From: LMUY01 sp964244585
Lineage (GTDB): Bacteria > Pseudomonadota > Alphaproteobacteria > Acetobacterales > Acetobacteraceae
Assembly: GCA_964244585.1 (NCBI GenBank)
Contig: CAXTJM010000010.1
Coordinates: forward strand, 1 to 64,000
DNA length: 64,000 nt
Direction: 5' to 3'
The notes under the pieces were generated by a model that saw only the letters and a program-made list of their open reading frames with translations, did not search any database and was not told the origin of the DNA. The translations under genes were made by a program, and so were the position numbers. Shown one piece after another: positions 58,471-64,000 of the stretch. Each line of letters starts with the position of its first letter. Position 1 is the first letter of the stretch.

Positions 58471-59866
58471 GATCGGCACCGGCCAGACCGGCCTGCGGAC
58501 CGAGCGCGACTCGATGGGCGCCATCGACGTGCCCGCCGAGCATTATTGGGGTGCGCAGACGCAGCGCAGCCTGCAGCATTTCTCCATCGGCGACGACATC
58601 ATGCCGATCGGCATCCCGCATGCCTATGGCTACGTGAAGAAAGCGGCGGCGCTGGTGAACCTCGCGGCCGGGCGCATGCCGGCGGAGCGGGCCAAGGCGA
58701 TCTGCGACGCTGCCGACGAGGTGGTCGCCGGCAAGCTGGACGACGAGTTCCCGCTCTATGTCTGGCAGACCGGCAGCGGCACCCAGTCGAACATGAACGC
58801 CAACGAGGTGATGGCGAACCGCGCCACCCAACTGATGGGCATCGCGCTCGGCGGCAAGGGCCGGGTGCATCCGAACGACGACCTCAACATGGGCCAGTCC
58901 TCCAACGACACCTTTCCCACCGCCATGCACGTGGCGGCGGTGCTGGAGCTGGAGACCCGGCTGCTGCCGTCCCTGCGCGCGCTGCACACCGCCATCGCCG
59001 CCAAGAGCGCGGAATGGGCCGACGTGGTGAAGATCGGCCGCACCCACCTCCAGGACGCGGTGCCGTTGACCGTAGGCCAGGAATGGGGCGGCTGGGCGGC
59101 CCAGCTCGCCTTCGCCATCCGCGGCGTGGAGCAGTCCCGCGCCGCGCTGTACGAACTGGCCGCCGGGGGCACCGCGGTCGGCACCGGGCTGAACGCCCCG
59201 CCGGGCTTCGCCGAGGCGATCGCGGCCAAGCTGGCGGAGTTGACGGGGCACCCCTTCGTCACCGCGCCGAACAAGTTCATGGCGCTGGGCGGCCTGGACG
59301 CGATGGTCGCGGCCATGGCGGCGTTGCGCGGCGTGGCGATCGTCCTGCTGAAGGTGGCCAACGACGTGCGCTGGCTGGGCTCGGGACCGCGCTGCGGCCT
59401 GGGTGAGCTCGTGCTGCCCGAGAACGAACCCGGCTCCTCCATCATGCCCGGCAAGGTGAACCCGACGCAGTGCGAGGCGATGGTGATGATCTGCACCCAG
59501 GTGATCGGTGAGGACGCGGCGGTGGCGTTCGCCGGGGCGCAGGGGCAGTTGCAGCTCAACGTCATGCGGCCGATCGTGATCAACAACTTCCTGCACAGCG
59601 CCCGCATCCTGGCGGACGGCGCCGGCACGTTCCGCCGCTACACGATCGAGGGCACGGAACTGAACCGCACCCGCATCGCCGAGCTGCTGGACCGCTCGCT
59701 GATGCTGGTCACCGCGTTGGCGCCCACCGTGGGCTACGACACGGCGGCGCACATCGCCCACGAGGCGCACGTGCACGGCACGACGCTGCGCGAGGCGGCA
59801 CTCGCCTCGGGCGCGATCGACGCCGAGACCTTCGACCGCGTGGTGGACGCCCGCGCGATGGTCTGA
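58463..59866 (+). CDS. fumC: class II fumarate hydratase FumC
   Basis: 467 residues. Early motifs TERDSMGAIDVPAEHYWGAQTQR and QTGSGTQSNMNANEVMANRA, then GQSSNDTFPTAMHVA and the superfamily signature GSSIMPGKVNPTQCEAM with the catalytic serine loop. All indicate an oxygen-stable class II fumarase of the TCA cycle. Start ATG 58463 overlaps the preceding M20 gene. Aspartase is the only close alternative, and SSNDTFPTAMH favours FumC. Confidence 0.95.
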   Translation: MTEIGTGQTGLRTERDSMGAIDVPAEHYWGAQTQRSLQHFSIGDDIMPIGIPHAYGYVKKAAALVNLAAGRMPAERAKAICDAADEVVAGKLDDEFPLYVWQTGSGTQSNMNANEVMANRATQLMGIALGGKGRVHPNDDLNMGQSSNDTFPTAMHVAAVLELETRLLPSLRALHTAIAAKSAEWADVVKIGRTHLQDAVPLTVGQEWGGWAAQLAFAIRGVEQSRAALYELAAGGTAVGTGLNAPPGFAEAIAAKLAELTGHPFVTAPNKFMALGGLDAMVAAMAALRGVAIVLLKVANDVRWLGSGPRCGLGELVLPENEPGSSIMPGKVNPTQCEAMVMICTQVIGEDAAVAFAGAQGQLQLNVMRPIVINNFLHSARILADGAGTFRRYTIEGTELNRTRIAELLDRSLMLVTALAPTVGYDTAAHIAHEAHVHGTTLREAALASGAIDAETFDRVVDARAMV

Positions 59867-59884
59867 CCGGGCTCCAACCAAAAA

Positions 59885-59905
59885 CCCTCTCCCGCTGGGT
59901 GAGGG
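59885..59905. repeat. intergenic palindromic element, first copy after fumC
   Basis: CCCTCTCCCGCTGGGTGAGG plus one G: a hairpin CCCTC-TCCCGCTGGGT-GAGGG. It is a variant of the repeat family, 19 bp after the fumC stop, and may act as a weak termination or processing hairpin. Confidence 0.55.
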
Positions 59906-59940
59906 TATGGTCAACGCCCCGCACCGTCCTGCGTGACGAA

Positions 59941-59972
59941 CCTCGCCCCGACCCTCTCGGACGGAGAGGGAG
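59941..59972. repeat. intergenic palindromic element, second copy before the nuclease gene
   Basis: CCTCGCCCCGACCCTCTCGG then ACGGAGAGGGAG: hairpin CCTCTC-GGAC-GGAGAGG. It is adjacent to the ribosome-binding site (AAGGA) of the SbcD-like gene and would be in its leader. Close in sequence to the repeat in cobN. Confidence 0.6.
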
Positions 59973-59984
59973 AAGGATCGCGTG

Positions 59985-61238
59985 ATGAGCTTCACCTTTC
60001 TCCATGCCGCCGACCTGCATCTGGATTCGCCGCTGCGTGGCCTGGAGGCGGATGCGCCGGCGGACCGCATCCGCACCGCGACGCGACAGGCCCTGGTCAA
60101 CCTCGTCGACCTGGCACTTGCCGAGCAGGTCGCCTTCGTCCTCCTGGCAGGCGACCTGTACGACGGTGACTGGGAGGATTGGCCGACCGGGCATTTTCTC
60201 GTCGGCCAGCTCGGACGCCTGACGCGCGCCGGCATTCCCGTCTATGCCATCAGCGGCAACCACGACGCGCAGAGCGTGCTCACCCGGCGGCTGCCTTGGC
60301 CCGAAGGCGCCACGCTGTTCGACACGGCGGCCGCGCACAGCGTGCCGGTGCCGGGGCTGGATGTGGTGATCCACGGCCAGGGCTTCGCGCAGCGCGCGGT
60401 CACGCACAACCTGGCGCGCGACTATCCCATGCCGGTGACGGGGAAGCTCAATATCGGCCTGTTGCACACCGCCTGCGGCCTGCACGAGGACGATTACGCC
60501 CCATGCAGCGTCGAGCAGCTTGCCGGGCACGGCTACGACTATTGGGCGCTCGGCCACGTCCATGCCCGCGGTGAACTGAACCGCCATCCGAACTGGGTGG
60601 TGTTTCCCGGCAACCTCCAGGGCCGACACATCAACGAGGAAGGGCCGAAAGGCGCCACGCTGGTGCGGGTGTCCGGCAGCCGCATGACGCTGGAGCATCG
60701 CACGCTGGACGTCGTGCGGTGGGCGCGGGTCCCGGTCGAGCTGGGCGGCGCCGATGACCTGGAGGCGGTCGGCGCGCGGGTCCGCGCTGCCTTGCTGGCG
60801 GCCGTCGACGCGGCGGAAGGCCGGCTGCTCGCCGCGCGGGTAGCGTTGCACGGGGCCACGCCCCATCACGCGGGCCTGGCCCAGGACCCGGAAGCCACCC
60901 GGGAGATGGTCCGGGCCGAGCTGTCCGGCGTGGGTCTCGGCAGCCAGGTGTGGCTCGAGAGGGTGGAGATCGCCACTCGGCCGACCCACGACCTCGACAC
61001 CTGGCGGGCCGGGTCGGACGCGGCGGCGACCCTGCTCCGTGCCGTGGAAGCGGCCCCGGCGCCTGCCGTGGCGGCGGCGGCGCAGGCCTATGCCCGGCAT
61101 ATGCTGGGCCGGGCCGCCCGGCTGCGCGACGCGCTTGGCGCAAACCATCCGGCGGTCCGCGCCGCTGGCGGCGAGTTGCCGCCGGAGCTTCTGGAACGCG
61201 CCCGCCACCTCCTGCTCGCCCGCCTGGTGGAAGGCTGA
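59985..61238 (+). CDS. SbcD/Mre11-like DNA repair nuclease (YhaO type)
   Basis: 417-residue metallophosphoesterase. Motifs: FLHAADLHLDSPLRG (near 4), LLAGDLYDG (near 50), ISGNHDAQ (near 88), GLLHTACGLHEDD and ALGHVHARGEL (near 188). This is the calcineurin core of Mre11/SbcD. The longer C-terminal half and the length agree with YhaO-type nucleases, which pair with a YhaN ATPase. ATG 59985 with AAGGA seven bases upstream is preferred over the adjoining GTG. It is followed after two bases by the ATPase gene. Confidence 0.9.
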   Translation: MSFTFLHAADLHLDSPLRGLEADAPADRIRTATRQALVNLVDLALAEQVAFVLLAGDLYDGDWEDWPTGHFLVGQLGRLTRAGIPVYAISGNHDAQSVLTRRLPWPEGATLFDTAAAHSVPVPGLDVVIHGQGFAQRAVTHNLARDYPMPVTGKLNIGLLHTACGLHEDDYAPCSVEQLAGHGYDYWALGHVHARGELNRHPNWVVFPGNLQGRHINEEGPKGATLVRVSGSRMTLEHRTLDVVRWARVPVELGGADDLEAVGARVRAALLAAVDAAEGRLLAARVALHGATPHHAGLAQDPEATREMVRAELSGVGLGSQVWLERVEIATRPTHDLDTWRAGSDAAATLLRAVEAAPAPAVAAAAQAYARHMLGRAARLRDALGANHPAVRAAGGELPPELLERARHLLLARLVEG

Positions 61239-61240
61239 GC

Positions 61241-64000
61241 GTGCGTCTGCGGCGGCTCGGCCTGGAATGCTACGGTAACTTCGCGTCGCTCGACCTGACG
61301 TTGGATGTCGAGCCTGGCCGCATCAACTTGGTGGTCGCGCCGAACGGGGCCGGCAAATCCGTCTTGCGTCAGGCAATGGCCGAATTGTTGTTCGGCATCC
61401 ACCCGCAGACGCAGATGGGGTTCCAGTTCGACTACAACCGGATGCGGTTGCGGGCGGAGTGTCTGGCGCCGGACGGCACGGCGACCGGCTTCGTGCGCCG
61501 AAAGGGCCGCGCCAATACCCTGATGGACGCCGCCGGGCTGCCTGCGGATGCGTCGCTGAGCAGCCTGCTGCCCCGCGAGAGCGAGCGGAAGCGGCTGGAG
61601 CGGCTGTTCGTGCTGGACTCCGCGCAGCTGCGCGCCGGCGGCCGGTCCCTGTTGCAGACCGACGGCGACCTCGCGGACGCCTTGCTGTCGGGCGCCGGCG
61701 ACCTCGGCTCCGCACGGGCATTGGCTGCGGACCTGGCGCGCCGGCGGGATGCCGCCGCGCCCGAACGCAAGAGTGCCCGCGCGCCGTTCTATGAAGCCTG
61801 CGAGGCCTGGGGCAACGCCGGCACCCTGCTGGCGGAAACGATGGTCCGTCCTCCGGCCGTGGCGGAACAGCAAGGCCTGCGGGAGACGGCGCGACAGGAC
61901 CTGGACGCCGCCCATACCAGGGATGGCGAGGCCGGCATGGTCCGTGCCCGCCTGGCGCGGGTGCGCAGCACGCGTCGGCACTTCCAGGCGCTGGATGCGG
62001 CGGCCGACTGGCTGGCAGCCCATGCGGACGCGCCGTTGCTGGCCCGGGGCGTGGGGCCGGCCCTCGCAACGGCGCGGGAGGCTGCGGACGCGGCCGCCTC
62101 GGCCGCCGAAAGCGCCAAGACACGGCATGAGGGACTGGCCGCCCAGTTGGCAGACGTGGGCGTCGACGACGCCGTGCTGGCCGAGGCCGTGGCGATCACG
62201 GCGCTGACGGCCGACCAGGCGCGCAGCGAGCAGTCGCTGGCGGACATTCCCAAGCGCGAGGGCGAACTGGCGGAGGCGCAGGCGGCCATCGGCCGTTTGC
62301 TGCGGGAGTTGTCCAGCCCTCGCGATCCCGCGGAGGCCGCGGCCGAACTGCGGGCCGCGGCCGACATCGCAGCGGCGCGCACGCTCATCGCCGAAGCCAA
62401 CGATGTCGTCGCCGAGCGCCGCGCCGCCGCGGAGGCGGCCGAACGGCTCCGGTCCGCTTTGGCAGAGGCGACCGACGACCTCGCCGCCCTGCCGCCCGCC
62501 GCTGCGACGGAGGCGTTGCGCGCCGCCTATGACGAGGCCGTGACCGACGGTGACGCAACGCGCCTGGCGGACCAGGCGCAGAAGGCGCAAGCCGACGCCC
62601 AGGCCCGGATGACCGCCGCGTTGGCCCTCGTCCCCGGATGGCAGGGGGAGACGGCTGACTTGGAACGGAGCCCGCTGCCAGCGGGCCAGACGCTCGCCAG
62701 GCTGGATCAGGCGCTGGCGCAGGCAAGGACGGTTGCGGCTGCCGCGACGGAGCGGCAGGGCGAAGTCGCTAAGGCGGTGGTCGCGGCCCACGACCGGCTT
62801 GCGGCGCTGACGGCGGCACGGACGCTGCCGGATGCGACGGCGGTGGCGGCGGCCCGTGCGCATCGCGACCGCGGCTGGAGCCTGGTCTACGCCCGGCTGC
62901 TCGGCCAACCGGCGCCGGAGGCGGACGCCGCCTATGCGCCCGGCCTGCCGCTGCCATTGGCGTTCGAGCGGGCCATCGCCGCCGCCGACGAGTTGGCGGA
63001 CCGGCGTGCCGACGAGATGGAGCGGCTGGCAGCCGCCGCGGAACTGCGAACCACCATCGCCAACGGCGAGGCTGCACTGGCGACAACGACGAAGCTTTGC
63101 GCTGCCGCCGCCATCGCGGCCACAGCAGCGACGGTCGAGTGGGCGGCGGCCATCGCACCGATGCGGCTGCCAGCGGATGCGGGCCTCGCCGAGGCGCAGG
63201 CCGTGCTCGACGCACGGGCCGCCGTCGTTGCGTCCGCCGCTGAGCTGCGGATGGCCGAGACGGCGTTGGCCCGGCTGACCGAGCGCCAGGCCGGGTTGGC
63301 GGGAGCCCTGGCGGCGGCATTGGACGCGCCGCCCGACACGCTCCCACGCCTGACCGCCGTGGCGCGTCACAGGCTGGCCGAGGCGGAGCGTGCCGCCGGG
63401 CAGCGCCAGGGCCTGACGCGCACGCTCGCCGGCACGCGCCGCGCCCTGGCCAAGGCCGAGCCGGCGCTGGAACAGGCGTCGGCGGCGTTGGCGGCGTGGG
63501 CGGTGCAGTGGCAGGCAGTGTCGCACCGGCTCGGCCGCCCCGCCGGCGAGGCGCCGGGCGTTACCAGCGCCGTGCTGGACCGTCTCGTCGCGTTGCCATC
63601 CCACGTCGCTGCGGCCGAGACGCTGCGGAACCGGCTGGCAGAGATGCGGGACCAGCTGGCCGGGTTCGCCGGGCGTTGCGCCGAACTGGCCGCGCGGTTG
63701 CACGAACCGGCGGGGCCACCTGCCAGCACGGTGCACCGGCTGGCCGCCCGGCTCACGGCCGCCATCGCGGCGCGTACGACCCGCGACACGCTCGCGGCGC
63801 AGGCCGAGGCTGCGCTTGTCCAGCGGCACGAAGCCGCGCGGCGGTCGGACGCGGCAGCCGGCACGTTGGCGGCGGCGATCGCCGCGGCGGGCGCCGAGAC
63901 GTTGGCCGGGGCGCAATCGCGGGTGGCACTGGCGGCCGAGCGGAGCATGCACGAGGACGACCGGGTCGCCGCCCTGCTGCGCCTGCGGGAGGATGGCGAG
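61241..64000 (+). CDS. SMC/Rad50-like ATPase (YhaN/SbcC type), 3' end outside window
   Basis: 920 codons are present without a stop. The N-terminus LRRLGLECYGNFASLDLTLD and the P-loop VVAPNGAGKSVLRQAMAELLFG (about 31-50) are typical of AAA_23/AAA_27 heads that accompany SbcD-like nucleases. A long Ala/Glu/Arg-rich coiled coil follows. The second half of the head with the signature and Walker B lies beyond 64000. The GTG start follows the nuclease stop by two bases, so the two proteins should be made together. Probably a DNA-end processing complex; the exact DNA-repair role is unknown. Confidence 0.88.
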   Translation, partial: MRLRRLGLECYGNFASLDLTLDVEPGRINLVVAPNGAGKSVLRQAMAELLFGIHPQTQMGFQFDYNRMRLRAECLAPDGTATGFVRRKGRANTLMDAAGLPADASLSSLLPRESERKRLERLFVLDSAQLRAGGRSLLQTDGDLADALLSGAGDLGSARALAADLARRRDAAAPERKSARAPFYEACEAWGNAGTLLAETMVRPPAVAEQQGLRETARQDLDAAHTRDGEAGMVRARLARVRSTRRHFQALDAAADWLAAHADAPLLARGVGPALATAREAADAAASAAESAKTRHEGLAAQLADVGVDDAVLAEAVAITALTADQARSEQSLADIPKREGELAEAQAAIGRLLRELSSPRDPAEAAAELRAAADIAAARTLIAEANDVVAERRAAAEAAERLRSALAEATDDLAALPPAAATEALRAAYDEAVTDGDATRLADQAQKAQADAQARMTAALALVPGWQGETADLERSPLPAGQTLARLDQALAQARTVAAAATERQGEVAKAVVAAHDRLAALTAARTLPDATAVAAARAHRDRGWSLVYARLLGQPAPEADAAYAPGLPLPLAFERAIAAADELADRRADEMERLAAAAELRTTIANGEAALATTTKLCAAAAIAATAATVEWAAAIAPMRLPADAGLAEAQAVLDARAAVVASAAELRMAETALARLTERQAGLAGALAAALDAPPDTLPRLTAVARHRLAEAERAAGQRQGLTRTLAGTRRALAKAEPALEQASAALAAWAVQWQAVSHRLGRPAGEAPGVTSAVLDRLVALPSHVAAAETLRNRLAEMRDQLAGFAGRCAELAARLHEPAGPPASTVHRLAARLTAAIAARTTRDTLAAQAEAALVQRHEAARRSDAAAGTLAAAIAAAGAETLAGAQSRVALAAERSMHEDDRVAALLRLREDGE

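Noticed and set aside
61088..63952. Long minus-strand open frame (over 950 codons) opposite the SMC-like ATPase
   Set aside because: The plus strand has a P-loop and coiled coil with family match; the antisense product has no recognisable features.
1..64000. CRISPR arrays, insertion sequences, prophage or integrase genes
   Set aside because: Read through for repeated units, transposases and attachment duplications next to the tRNA; none was found. The tRNA-Val 3' end is not repeated in the sequence that follows.

Overview
The window is a GC-rich, densely packed chromosomal segment of an alphaproteobacterium. An Acetobacteraceae or other Rhodospirillales relative is the most likely source. 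The reasons are the glnD-mutS adjacency, an aerobic-type cobalamin cluster with CobG, CobN, CobW and DUF1636, a chemoreceptor ending in a WEEF-type tail, and many GTGA/ATGA translational overlaps. This is inferred from gene content, not from a phylogenetic marker. I see no phage, insertion sequence, integrase or CRISPR array; the region looks like core and metabolic chromosome.

Layout. 1-7.6 kb: glnD (cut by the window edge) and mutS, an MHS-type MFS transporter, the minCDE division-site operon and an amine oxidase. 7.9-13.8 kb: a fluoroacetate dehalogenase-like hydrolase, a DinB-fold protein divergent from an enoyl-CoA hydratase, tRNA-Val(CAC), a glutathione transferase, an unknown gene and aspS. 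13.9-31.4 kb: a large cobalamin cluster. On the minus strand, a cobalamin riboswitch precedes DUF1636-cobW-cobN-cobG-cobH-cobI-cobJ; cobL-cobE-cobM and cobB-cobT-cobS follow. cobK and cbiD are single plus-strand genes between them, and cobU-cobO-cobQ run on the plus strand from beside the riboswitch. Together they cover precorrin-2 to adenosylcobalamin, except for cobA, the CobS/CobT chelatase subunits, cbiB/cobD, cobC and bluB. CbiD stands where CobF would be expected. 31.5-36.9 kb: a DNA-repair group on the minus strand (Lhr-like helicase, PdeM nuclease, photolyase, PPP phosphatase). 37.0-47.4 kb: a cyclase-family hydrolase, an M29 aminopeptidase and a peptide-type binding protein; a small lipoprotein; then LysR-livGFKHM-GAF. 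47.7-57.2 kb: a mix of enzymes, a chemoreceptor, fabG, a TPR glycosyltransferase, rsmD-rluB-puuD and tadA. 57.3-64.0 kb: an M20 amidohydrolase, fumC, and an SbcD-like nuclease followed by a YhaN/SbcC-like ATPase that runs off the end.

The most unusual pattern is a family of short GC-rich palindromic elements (variants of CCCTCACCCCGACCCTCTCCCGC...GGGAGAGGG). They lie between genes (13837, 59885, 59941) and also in frame inside mutS, cobN and cobG and across the stop codon of livM, where they add short low-complexity peptides. Also notable are two genes (rsmD and cobQ) whose best starts are CTG codons inside CTGA overlaps, a riboswitch only 12 bp from a divergent gene, and an isochorismatase-fold protein with glycine at the nucleophile position. 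No gap exceeds 300 bp; the largest are 7620-7913 and 47424-47683.
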